NCBI GenBank assembly: GCA_913061095.1 | Contig: CAJXVM010000002.1 | Location: 1 to 64,000, forward strand | Length of the DNA stretch: 64,000 nucleotides | Source of the DNA: an uncultured Ignavibacteria bacterium | Lineage (GTDB): Bacteria > Bacteroidota > Ignavibacteria > SZUA-365 | Direction of reading: 5' to 3' | In this document: positions 16,617 through 25,162 of the stretch, piece by piece | Layout of the letters: each line of letters begins with the position of its first letter | Position numbering within the stretch: position 1 is the stretch's first letter | The notes under the pieces: generated by a model | What the model saw: only the letters and a program-made list of their open reading frames with translations | The model's database searches: none | What the model was told of the DNA's origin: nothing | Translations under genes and position numbers: made by a program

Positions 16617-17452
16617 TGCGAACAAAAGATTCTCCTCTGTTCCTGGCGTTTGTGTACGCGGTGGTAATATTCTTCGTGATCATCGCGGTGTTCCCCATCC
16701 TGCAGGTGATCAACATTTCCCTGCGTCCCCAGGCCACGCTGCTCAGCAGTTCACTGGCGATCATTCCCGACAACGCCACGCTGGACAACTACGTCGAACT
16801 GCTTACCGAACGTCCGTTTCTCACCTGGGTATGGAATTCATTCTTCGTCACGCTGGTGGTGGTGATCACCGGCGTGGTGCTGGCGTCAACGGCGGGATAT
16901 GCGTTCTCGCGCTACCGCTTCCCGGGCCGGCGGGCAGGACTGCTGAGCCTGCTGGTCACACAGATGTTTCCAGCGACAATGCTGCTGCTTCCGCTGTACA
17001 TCATGATGGCGAAGCTGAACCTGATCAACAATTTCCTCGGGCTCATCATCATTTACAGTTCCACGGCGCTCCCATTCTGCGTCTGGCAGATGAAAGGATA
17101 CTACGACACCATTCCCGTCAGTCTCGAGGAGGCCGCGCGCATTGACGGACTCGGCCGCTTCGGTGCATTCTATCGCATCGTGCTGCCGCTGGCCGCACCG
17201 GCGCTGGTGATCACGGCGCTGTTCTCCTTCATGGCGGCGTGGACGGAATACGTCGTCGCCGCGCAGATCCTGTATTACGAGGACATGTTCACGCTCCCCA
17301 TCGGACTGAAGATGTTCCAGTCGAACATGAGCACCGAATGGGGACTGTATTCCGCCGGTGCCCTGCTGGTGAGCATTCCCGCCGTCCTGCTGTTTCTTTT
17401 CCTCAGCCGCTGGCTGGTGAGCGGACTCACGCTCGGCAGCGTCAAGGGCTGA
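16616..17452 (+). CDS. ABC sugar transporter permease, MalG type
   Basis: A 278-residue permease with six predicted TMs and the EAA motif LEEAARIDGLGRFGAFYRIVLP. ATG at 16616 overlaps the upstream stop (TGATG), which implies translational coupling to the binding-protein/MalF fusion. Together the two form the membrane channel of a CUT1 sugar importer; the likely ATPase is the MalK-type gene at 20561, which is on the same strand but separated by the two MFS genes. The C-terminal LVSGLTLGSVKG matches the usual MalG/MsmG ending. Confidence 0.92.
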   Translation: MRTKDSPLFLAFVYAVVIFFVIIAVFPILQVINISLRPQATLLSSSLAIIPDNATLDNYVELLTERPFLTWVWNSFFVTLVVVITGVVLASTAGYAFSRYRFPGRRAGLLSLLVTQMFPATMLLLPLYIMMAKLNLINNFLGLIIIYSSTALPFCVWQMKGYYDTIPVSLEEAARIDGLGRFGAFYRIVLPLAAPALVITALFSFMAAWTEYVVAAQILYYEDMFTLPIGLKMFQSNMSTEWGLYSAGALLVSIPAVLLFLFLSRWLVSGLTLGSVKG

Positions 17453-17468
17453 TCAACGCGAGGCACGC

Positions 17469-18878
17469 ATGCTGGATATTCAAAAACGTCTGACGAATTC
17501 ATTTTACGCCCTGCTCAGCCTGCCGGCCACGGCGATGGGCTTCGCGCTGGCGATTCAGATCGCCGCGCTGAGCTGGATACTCAGCACGCAGTACGGGCTC
17601 GACATCCACGAAATCGGTATCGTCTGGGCCGCGGGTCCTCTCGCGGGCATCTTCGGCCAGGTCATCATCGGCGTCATCAGCGACCGCGTCTGGTTCTGGG
17701 GCGGACGGCGGCGACCGTTCATCCTCATCGGCGGCGTGCTCGCGGCGCTGATGCTCATCGCCCTGCCCAACATCCATCACATCAGCGACGCGCTGGGATT
17801 CGAGGGCATCCTCGGGGTGGCCATCGTCGTCGCACTCACGCTGGATCTCGCCATCAACATCAGCTTCAATCCCACCCGCTCGATCATCGCCGATGTCACG
17901 CCCGAAGGCAATCCCCGCACGAAGGGCTACACCTGGATGCAGACCATTTCGGGTTTCTTCGGCGTCGCCGCGTACGCCGTTGGCGCGACCCTGGGCAATT
18001 ACGTACTGATCTACTTCGGCGCCGGGATCGTGCTGCTGTTCTCGCTCATCCCACCCCTGCTGGTGGAGGAAGAGCGGGAGATGGCGGACAAGGACGAGGA
18101 CGAAACAGACCCGTCATCCCGAGTAGGCCCCGCCGAAGGCGGGGACGTATCGAGGGACAGCAAACGCGAAGACGAAACCAATTCGTCATCCCGAGTAGCC
18201 GCGCCGAAGCCGGACGCCGAAGGCGGCCAGGCGGAGGCGGGCGTATCGAGGGACCTCCCCCACGAAGGCACACACACGACCAACTGGCCGCAGCTGCTGC
18301 GAATCTATTTCGCGCACGCGTTTTCGTGGCTTGGCATTCAGACGATGTTCGTGTACATCATCGCCTATATCCAGCAGAAGCTCGCACCGGGCACGGATTT
18401 CGAGACGGGACAGATCATCAGCATCTCCTTCCTGATCCTGAACACCGTGGGATTCATCTTGCCCGTGCTCGTACTGGAGCCGCTGTGCGAGCGTGTGGGA
18501 CGCGTGCGCGTGCACATGACCGCGGTGGCTGTGATGGCGCTCAGCTACGCCGCGATCGTCTTCGTGGGCAAGACCGTCTTCATGCTCTACGTGCTTATGG
18601 CCTTCGCCGGCGTGGGATGGGCGGCCGTGGTGAGCCTCCCCTTCGCCATCATGTCGGAGCACGTTGCGAAGGGACGCATGGGATTTTTCATGGGGATTTT
18701 CAATCTCTCCGTGGTTCTCCCCCAGCTCGTCGTCAGCCTCGGACTCGGCGTCATCATCCGGGACGCCGCTGACAAGAATATCATCTTCATCATAGCCGCC
18801 GTAGCGCTGGGGATCAGTGCAGTGCTGTGGTTGTGGGTAAAGGACGATAGGCGTGAGACGATAGGCGTGAGACGATAG
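17469..18878 (+). CDS. SLC45-like sugar MFS transporter with repeat-derived insert in the central loop
   Basis: A 469-residue major facilitator with twelve predicted TMs. The first half has VISDRVWFWGGRRRPFILIGG, the loop 2-3 signature with RRRPFI typical of SLC45/sucrose-maltose carriers. Between TM6 and TM7 lies a ~60-residue hydrophilic segment (about 200-262) encoded by two copies of a dispersed-type DNA repeat; the minus-strand paralogue at 18952-20268 lacks it. The C-terminus (KDDRRETIGVRR) runs into a 14-bp tandem repeat that supplies the stop codon. It lies 16 bases after malG and is probably in the same operon, offering proton-driven uptake of the same kind of sugar. Confidence 0.85.
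   Translation: MLDIQKRLTNSFYALLSLPATAMGFALAIQIAALSWILSTQYGLDIHEIGIVWAAGPLAGIFGQVIIGVISDRVWFWGGRRRPFILIGGVLAALMLIALPNIHHISDALGFEGILGVAIVVALTLDLAINISFNPTRSIIADVTPEGNPRTKGYTWMQTISGFFGVAAYAVGATLGNYVLIYFGAGIVLLFSLIPPLLVEEEREMADKDEDETDPSSRVGPAEGGDVSRDSKREDETNSSSRVAAPKPDAEGGQAEAGVSRDLPHEGTHTTNWPQLLRIYFAHAFSWLGIQTMFVYIIAYIQQKLAPGTDFETGQIISISFLILNTVGFILPVLVLEPLCERVGRVRVHMTAVAVMALSYAAIVFVGKTVFMLYVLMAFAGVGWAAVVSLPFAIMSEHVAKGRMGFFMGIFNLSVVLPQLVVSLGLGVIIRDAADKNIIFIIAAVALGISAVLWLWVKDDRRETIGVRR
18096..18254 (+). repeat. Two in-frame copies of a 72-bp-spaced repeat inside the MFS gene
   Basis: Unit 1 begins at 18096 with GAGGACGAAAC and unit 2 at 18168 with GAAGACGAAAC, exactly 72 bases (24 codons) later. 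Each continues with CGTCATCCCGAGTAG, an imperfect GCCGAAGGC-type palindrome and a (G)CGTATCGAGGGAC end; unit 2 has a longer palindrome part. Translated they give EDETDPSSRV...VSRD and EDETNSSSRV...VSRD. The stretch has the look of a mobile intergenic repeat that landed in a cytoplasmic loop where it does no harm, then duplicated. Confidence 0.75.
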
Positions 18879-18892
18879 GCGTGAGACGATAG
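18844..18892 (+). repeat. 14-bp tandem repeat (3.5 copies) containing the MFS stop codon
   Basis: ACGATAGGCGTGAG is repeated at 18844, 18858 and 18872 with a 7-base partial copy at 18886. As 14 is not a multiple of three, each copy is read in another frame, and the TAG stop at 18876-18878 falls in the third. Slippage here would alter the protein's C-terminal residues. Confidence 0.85.
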
Positions 18893-18951
18893 CGCGAAGG
18901 ATCGGAGTCGCGCCTCAGGCGAGCACTTTACGCTTTGCACTTTGCGCGTTG

Positions 18952-20268
18952 TTATCTGCTCTCGTCTTTGTCTTCGACGAAGTACACCAGCGCTCCGGCC
19001 AGCATCATCGCGACACCGCCGGTGACGAGCGCGAAGATGGCTTCCCCTGCGAAGAGGTGGCGGACCATCAGTCCGAGTATCGAGGCGGCCACGATCTGAG
19101 GAAGGACGATGAAAAAATTGAATATCCCCATATACACGCCCATTTTTTCCGGCGGAAGGGATCCCGCGAGTATGGCGTAAGGCATCGAGAGAATGGACGC
19201 CCAGGCAAGTCCGATCCCCAGTTCGCTGATCAGCAGCAGGTTCGGATCGGAGATCACATAGAAGGATGCCAGTCCGAGTCCTCCGACGACGAGGCAGATG
19301 CCGTGAATGCTTTTCCGGCTGATCCGCTTCCCCAGCCAGATGATGACAAAGGCCATCACGGCGGCGAAGCCGTTGTACACGGCCATGAGCACGCCCACCC
19401 AGTCTGCTCCCTCATTGTACAGCGCCGTTGTGGGATCCGACGTGCCGTAAATGTGCTGCGTGACGGCGGCGGTGGAATAGATCCACATGGCGAACAGCGC
19501 GAACCAGGAGAAAAACTGCACGACGGCAAGCTGCAGCATGGTCTTCGGCATGGTGGCGATGGAGCCGAAAATATCCTTCACCGCGAACCAGACGCCCCTG
19601 CTCTCCCGCTTCATCTCTTCGAACGCCGCGAGATCCTCCGGCGGATACTCGCGCGTGCGGAAGACGGTCCACCCCACGGCAGCGATGAATGCGGCGGCGC
19701 CGACGTAAAATGCAAAGCGAACGGAGTCCGGAATCTCTCCCTCGGGAGCGGTGTTGCTGACGCCGAGCCAGTTGGTCAGCACCCACGGCAGCGCCGAGGC
19801 CACAATGGCCCCCGTGCCGATGAAAAAGCTCTGCACGGCAAACCCTGTCGTGCGCTGCTCCGACGGCAGCAGATCCGCCACGAGCGCGCGGAAAGGCTCC
19901 ATGGATATATTCATCGACGCATCCATGATCCACAGCATACCCGCCGCCACCCAGAGCACCGGTGAATTCGGCATGATGATCAGCGCGAGTGAGGCCAGAA
20001 TCGCTCCCGCCAGGAAATACGGCCGCCGCCGTCCGAGTCGTCCCCAGGTGCGGTCGCTCATATAGCCGATGATGGGCTGGACGAGGAGTCCTGTCGTCGG
20101 CGCTGCGATCCAGAGAATCGGTATGGCGTCAATACTCGCACCGAGCGTTTCGAAAATGCGGCTGACGTTGGCATTCTGTAGGGCGAAGCCGAACTGAATG
20201 CCGAGAAAGCCGAAGCTCATGTTCCATATCTGCCAGAAGCCAAGACGCGGTTTTTCCGTCGATTCCAT
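18952..20268 (-). CDS. SLC45-like sugar MFS transporter
   Basis: A 438-residue, twelve-TM major facilitator. PIIGYMSDRTWGRLGRRRPYFLAG is the SLC45/GPH-like loop signature, and WIMDASMNISMEPFRALVADLLP matches the TM4-5 region of proteobacterial and Bacteroidota sugar symporters. It is a distant paralogue of the convergent gene at 17469. Its central loop (TREYPPEDLAAFEEMKRESRG) is short, which shows that the insert in the other gene is extra. It is divergent from the small-protein/MalK operon starting at 20344, with a 75-bp shared promoter region. Proton-coupled uptake of maltose or a related disaccharide is likely from family and context. Confidence 0.85.
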   Translation of the reverse strand: MESTEKPRLGFWQIWNMSFGFLGIQFGFALQNANVSRIFETLGASIDAIPILWIAAPTTGLLVQPIIGYMSDRTWGRLGRRRPYFLAGAILASLALIIMPNSPVLWVAAGMLWIMDASMNISMEPFRALVADLLPSEQRTTGFAVQSFFIGTGAIVASALPWVLTNWLGVSNTAPEGEIPDSVRFAFYVGAAAFIAAVGWTVFRTREYPPEDLAAFEEMKRESRGVWFAVKDIFGSIATMPKTMLQLAVVQFFSWFALFAMWIYSTAAVTQHIYGTSDPTTALYNEGADWVGVLMAVYNGFAAVMAFVIIWLGKRISRKSIHGICLVVGGLGLASFYVISDPNLLLISELGIGLAWASILSMPYAILAGSLPPEKMGVYMGIFNFFIVLPQIVAASILGLMVRHLFAGEAIFALVTGGVAMMLAGALVYFVEDKDESR

Positions 20269-20343
20269 GTTTACCCGGTTTCAAATTGGATGCGCGGGCA
20301 GTAAATTATTGTATTTTCACCGCATTTCCTCGGATTCGCGCTC

Positions 20344-20568
20344 ATGACTGATCGACATTTCAATCTCCTGATCTACACACTCACACCGATAACGCTCGTG
20401 GCGGGACTCCTCGTGATGTACCTGCTCATTGGCGATCACCGGTGGTTTGGATACATGGCCGCCGGATATACCGTCCTGGTCGTGATCCTCTTCTTTGTCA
20501 AGCTAAGCCTCTTCAAACGACTGACGCGGCTGCAGCAGCGAACGCAATCGGAGAAAGACGATGGCTGA
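20344..20568 (+). CDS. Small two-TM membrane protein
   Basis: A 74-residue protein with two hydrophobic helices (about 9-27 and 34-53) and a charged C-terminal tail (KLSLFKRLTRLQQRTQSEKDDG) probably facing the cytoplasm by the positive-inside rule. It overlaps the MalK-type ATPase start by 8 bases, so the two are translationally linked. No family recognised. Its position suggests an accessory subunit or anchor for the ABC importer, but nothing in the sequence proves this. Confidence 0.65.
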   Translation: MTDRHFNLLIYTLTPITLVAGLLVMYLLIGDHRWFGYMAAGYTVLVVILFFVKLSLFKRLTRLQQRTQSEKDDG

Positions 20569-21661
20569 CGTCCTCTTCGAGGCCGTGGAGAAATCCTACG
20601 GCAGCAATCCCCCGACCATCAGCGGACTTGATCTGCACATCCGGGACGGCGAGTTCATGGTGCTCGTGGGTCCGTCGGGCTGCGGAAAGTCGACCACGCT
20701 GCGCATGGTGGCCGGACTCGAGGAGGTCAGCCGCGGACACATCTCCATCGGTGGACGCGTCGTCAACGAAGTCGCGCCCAAGGATCGCGACATCGCAATG
20801 GTGTTCCAGAATTACGCGCTGTACCCGCACATGAATGTGCGCGAGAACATGGCCTTCGGTCTGAAACTGCGCAAGTTCAGCCGGGAGGAAATCGACAAAC
20901 GCGTGAACGAAGCCGCCGCCCTGCTGGAAATCACCGCGTACCTTGATCGTAAACCGAAGGAGCTGTCCGGCGGACAGCGGCAGCGCGTCGCGCTCGGACG
21001 CGCGATCGTGCGCAAGCCGACGGTATTTCTTTTCGACGAGCCGCTTTCCAATCTCGACGCCAAGTTGCGCGTGCAGATGCGCACGGAAATCAAGCAGTTG
21101 CACCGCCGCCTCGGCACCACGATGATTTACGTCACGCATGACCAGGTGGAAGCCATGACGATGGGCGACCGCATCACCGTGATGAAAGACGGCGTCATTC
21201 ACCAGGTGGATTCACCCATCGAGCTGTACCATCGTCCCGCCGACACGTTCGTTGCAGGTTTCATCGGCAGTCCGGGAATGAACTTCCTCACCGTGACCGT
21301 CAACGCATCATCGCCCGTACTGGAAGAGGGATCATTCACCATCCCCCTGCACGGGGACCATGCCTCCATGCTGCAGGAGTATCGCGGAAAGGCCGTTACG
21401 CTCGGCCTGCGTCCCGAGCACATCCTCACGTCCGCTGATCACTGCGAGCGACCGGTAAAAATGACGCTGCGGCACGAGGTCTCGGAAATTCTCGGAAACG
21501 AGATGTATCTCTTCCTCAACAGCGGTGCCCATCGCATCACCGGCCGGTCGAGCAGCGTGACGCATTACGACCTCGGTCAGCAGATCGACGTATTTGCCGA
21601 CATGGCGAAAGCACATTTTTTTGCTGCGGACAGCGGAATGAGAATACAAATGAATGAGTGA
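20561..21661 (+). CDS. ABC sugar importer ATPase, MalK/UgpC type
   Basis: A 366-residue ATPase. Walker A GPSGCGKST, Q-loop, signature LSGGQRQRVALGRAI, Walker B FLFDEPLSNLD and switch His in THDQ are complete. The Asp-box LSNLDAKLR is characteristic of CUT1 importers. The C-terminal ~130 residues carry the OB-fold regulatory domain (GLRPEHILT). It is the obvious energy subunit for the MalEF fusion/MalG pair encoded 3 kb upstream, though on a separate transcript; such MalK proteins commonly serve several transporters. Confidence 0.93.
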   Translation: MADVLFEAVEKSYGSNPPTISGLDLHIRDGEFMVLVGPSGCGKSTTLRMVAGLEEVSRGHISIGGRVVNEVAPKDRDIAMVFQNYALYPHMNVRENMAFGLKLRKFSREEIDKRVNEAAALLEITAYLDRKPKELSGGQRQRVALGRAIVRKPTVFLFDEPLSNLDAKLRVQMRTEIKQLHRRLGTTMIYVTHDQVEAMTMGDRITVMKDGVIHQVDSPIELYHRPADTFVAGFIGSPGMNFLTVTVNASSPVLEEGSFTIPLHGDHASMLQEYRGKAVTLGLRPEHILTSADHCERPVKMTLRHEVSEILGNEMYLFLNSGAHRITGRSSSVTHYDLGQQIDVFADMAKAHFFAADSGMRIQMNE

Positions 21662-21903
21662 TGACGATTGTCATTGATCGGCACATTCAACTGACGTAAC
21701 ATAAAATACTGATTGCTTCATTCTCGCCGTTATCACTCTCGCATCACCACATGCCCTTTCTTACACCAAAATTACAAGTTGATTAAATCGATGCGCGGGT
21801 CTTGTATTGCGGATGGGCGGGGAATAGATTGTCCGTTGCACAGCCCGGGAAGTCGCTGTTTGATTTTCTCCTGTTCCACCTCGTTCCACAAGTCCGATCT
21901 CGT

Positions 21904-24900
21904 ATGAAACGCATCGCCGCCATTCTCATCCTCAGCCTGTTTTTCCTTTCCATCATGCATGCCGCTCCCGTTGACCGTGAAACAGCCGTCAGGGCGGCTG
22001 AACACTGGATGCTTCAACACAGTGATGAATATGCATCCTCCTTCCTCGCGGATGAGGTGTTCGCATTCACGCACGAAGGCATCACCACGCATTACATCGT
22101 AAATCTCGCACCCGACGGCTTCGTGATCGTGTCGGGTGACGACATCGCAGTGCCGGTGTGGATGTACGGCGTGCGCGGTGGCTACGACGGCGGCACCCTG
22201 CCTCCCGCACTGGCAGGGATGCTCGATGGTGCAGCGGAGGATCTCGCGCGTGCAATCGAGGAGCGGTCGCAACAGCAGGCCCATGTCGCGGACATGTGGA
22301 GTGTGCTCCTTGCAGGCACACCGGATGCAATGCTTGGCGGTGGCATGGGTGTAATGGCGGTTTCACCCCTGGTATCCACGACATGGAATCAGACCTATCC
22401 GTACAACAAGTACTGTCCGCCGACATCTACCGGCGGCAGCGGCGGTTACGTGTACGTCGGCTGCGTGGCCACGGCCATGGCGCAGGTCATGCGCTATCAC
22501 AACTGGCCGGCCTCGGGCGTCGGATCCAATTCCTATGTCCATCCCACGTATGGAACACAGTCCGCGAATTTCGCGAACACGACATACGACTACGCGAACA
22601 TGCCGACGAGTGTAAGCAGTTCGAGTCCGACGGCGAAGCAGAACGCGGTCGCCACACTGAGCTACCACTGCGGTGTGGCGGTGGAAATGGATTATGGTCC
22701 CACCGGCTCCGCCTCGTCGATTTACTACGCGGAGCAGGCGCTGCGGATCTTCTTCCGCTACAAGTCGTCCTCCTCCTACATCGCCCGCAGCAGTTATTCG
22801 AATGCGGCATGGCTTTCGCTGCTCACCGGCGAACTCAACAGCGGGCGTCCCGTCCTGTACCGCGGGTCGAAGCAGAACGGCAGCGGCGGACACGCGTTTA
22901 TCGTCGACGGATATACCGGCACGGATTATTTCCACATGAATTTCGGCTGGGGCGGCTATCTGGACGGATATTTCTACCTGAGCAGTATCACGCCGGGATC
23001 AAACACTTTCACGTACTGGCAGAAGATGGTCATGGGGATTGAGCCCGACCAGAGCGCGCCGCCCACGCTCGTCTCCCCCATCACGCAGAGTACGAACCTG
23101 TGCACGTCCCCGACGTTCACCTGGAATGCCGCTTCGGGTGCGACGAGCTACCGACTGCAGATCGCCACCGACGCGGGATTCAATTCCATCGTGCACGATG
23201 ATGCGACACTCACCGGCACGTCGGTGCAGGTCACTGGTCTGAACCGCAACACGCAGTATTACTGGCGGATGAACGCGAGCGGCAGCGCCGGCACGTCGGC
23301 ATGGACGACGCCGTGGACGTTCACGACCATGCAGGTGTCGATCTCCGCGAACGGGCCGACGTCATTCTGTGATGGCGGCGATGTGACGCTGAGCACGACG
23401 CCCGTCACGGGCGGCAGCTGCCAGTGGTACCGGAACAGCATTCTGATTCCCGGCGCGACGCAGCCCTGGTACACTGCTTCACAGAGTGGCAGCTACACGG
23501 TGACAGTGACACTCGGTGGTTGCGGCACGTCGTCGGATCCCGTTTCCGTGGCGGCTCACCCTCTGCCGACGGCGACAATCCTGCCGCCGCAGAGCACGCA
23601 GATCTGCCAGGGCGGCAGCACATTGCTCGTCGCGTCACAGTCGCCCGGGTACTCCTACCAGTGGGTGCTCGACGGACAGAGCATCCCCGGCGCGACGACG
23701 CCGGTACTGAGCGTGACCGCTTCCGGCGTGTATACCTTGACCGTTTCCGCGAACGGCTGCAGCGATACGTCAGACACCCTGCGCGTCGTTGTGCATCCCG
23801 CGGATCCCACGGACCTCACGTGGACGGGCGCCGTGGATACGGACTGGAACACGCCGGGCAACTGGGATAATCCCTGCGCCGTACCATCGACGGGCGACAA
23901 TGTCGTGATACCGCCGAACTGCACACCGCCGGCGTCGATTCCCACATGTTCCCTCGGCGACCTGACCATCGATAACAGTACCGGTATCACGCTGAGCGGC
24001 AACGTGATCATCAGCGGCGCGCTGGCGCTGCTCGACGGACACCTTACGCTCGGTGGCAGCGATCTGACAATCACGGGTACGGGTTCGATTTCCGGCGGCA
24101 GTGACGGCAGCCATGTCATCGCCGACGGTGCAGGACAGCTGTACCAGCTGGATATCGGTACGAGCGGACGATATCGTCCGGTCACATTCCCCGTCGGTCA
24201 CGGATCGGGCGGCTACGTGCCCCTGACCCTGAAGAACACCGCGGCGACGAATGATTTCGGCGTGCGACTGCTTCCCGAGGTGCGCGATGGCGGTCTCGTC
24301 GGCAGCACACTCAGCAGCGGGACGGTGGCAAACACATGGATTCTCACTTCGGGCACCGGCAGCACGGACCTTGCGCTTGATTTCTTCTGGCCAGCATCAC
24401 TGGAAGACGCCGGCTTCGATCGTCAGAACTGCTTTGTTTCGAAAAACGCATCCGGTCAGTCATGGAAGGCGATCGGAAATCCCACTGCGGCACCTGGAAG
24501 CGATCCGTATACTCTCACGGTATCAGGCGTGAATTCCCTTTCCGCCATCGGGGTACCGTTCAGTGTCGGCAGCGCTTCAACGCTCTTCCCCGTCGAGCTG
24601 CTCTCCTTCGCTGCGGCGGAAAACGCCAATGGGATTCTGCTCGAATGGCGCACGCGCAACGAGACTGGTAATTACGGTTTCGAGCTGCAGCATCACACTG
24701 ACGCTTCACGCTGGCAGGCGGTTGGTTTCGTGCCCGCCGCCGATGACGATCGCGAGGAGCATACGTACCGCTTCATGCATGCGAACCGTAAGGTGGGCGT
24801 ACAGCGCTATCGCCTGCGACAGATCGATACGGACGGCAGCAGCACGCTGTCACCCGTGGTCACGGTCACTCGCACGTCGGCACCTGCGACGGTGACACTC

Positions 24901-25155
24901 GATGCGTGGCCGAATCCCGTTCAGCGCGGAACCGAGGCGATGCTGCGTCTGCGAAGCGGCCGAGATGGCGTGATGCGTGTTGTTCTTTTTGATGCGCTCG
25001 GACGTAACATCCGAACACTGTTCGAAGGGATGTCCACTGCGGGAAGCGAACACGTCCTAACGCTGAGAACGCATGGATTCCCCGCCGGGATGTACTTCCT
25101 GCGGATGGATGATGCGAGCGGCAGCCTGATCCGGCGCCTTCACATCCGACCCTGA
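21904..25155 (+). CDS. Secreted C10 (streptopain-like) cysteine peptidase with C-terminal sorting domain
   Basis: A 1083-residue multidomain exoprotein. Signal peptide 1-20; a Spi-type inhibitory propeptide (~22-150); C10 catalytic domain (~155-385) with C187 in GCVATAMAQVMRYH and H330 in GGHAFIVDGY, plus the NFGWGG segment with W349; an FN3-like domain (~390-480); two Ig-like domains with CDGGD and CQGGS openings (~485-640); a WTGAVDTDWNTPGNWDNP beta-helical unit (~645-790); and a tail with VELLSFAA...LLEWRTRNE...YGFELQ then AWPNPV...GMYFLR that looks like a type IX secretion type-A sorting domain. It is likely exported to the cell surface or medium to digest protein. ATG 21904 begins the signal peptide. 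Confidence 0.88.
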   Translation: MKRIAAILILSLFFLSIMHAAPVDRETAVRAAEHWMLQHSDEYASSFLADEVFAFTHEGITTHYIVNLAPDGFVIVSGDDIAVPVWMYGVRGGYDGGTLPPALAGMLDGAAEDLARAIEERSQQQAHVADMWSVLLAGTPDAMLGGGMGVMAVSPLVSTTWNQTYPYNKYCPPTSTGGSGGYVYVGCVATAMAQVMRYHNWPASGVGSNSYVHPTYGTQSANFANTTYDYANMPTSVSSSSPTAKQNAVATLSYHCGVAVEMDYGPTGSASSIYYAEQALRIFFRYKSSSSYIARSSYSNAAWLSLLTGELNSGRPVLYRGSKQNGSGGHAFIVDGYTGTDYFHMNFGWGGYLDGYFYLSSITPGSNTFTYWQKMVMGIEPDQSAPPTLVSPITQSTNLCTSPTFTWNAASGATSYRLQIATDAGFNSIVHDDATLTGTSVQVTGLNRNTQYYWRMNASGSAGTSAWTTPWTFTTMQVSISANGPTSFCDGGDVTLSTTPVTGGSCQWYRNSILIPGATQPWYTASQSGSYTVTVTLGGCGTSSDPVSVAAHPLPTATILPPQSTQICQGGSTLLVASQSPGYSYQWVLDGQSIPGATTPVLSVTASGVYTLTVSANGCSDTSDTLRVVVHPADPTDLTWTGAVDTDWNTPGNWDNPCAVPSTGDNVVIPPNCTPPASIPTCSLGDLTIDNSTGITLSGNVIISGALALLDGHLTLGGSDLTITGTGSISGGSDGSHVIADGAGQLYQLDIGTSGRYRPVTFPVGHGSGGYVPLTLKNTAATNDFGVRLLPEVRDGGLVGSTLSSGTVANTWILTSGTGSTDLALDFFWPASLEDAGFDRQNCFVSKNASGQSWKAIGNPTAAPGSDPYTLTVSGVNSLSAIGVPFSVGSASTLFPVELLSFAAAENANGILLEWRTRNETGNYGFELQHHTDASRWQAVGFVPAADDDREEHTYRFMHANRKVGVQRYRLRQIDTDGSSTLSPVVTVTRTSAPATVTLDAWPNPVQRGTEAMLRLRSGRDGVMRVVLFDALGRNIRTLFEGMSTAGSEHVLTLRTHGFPAGMYFLRMDDASGSLIRRLHIRP

Positions 25156-25162
25156 ATGGCCT

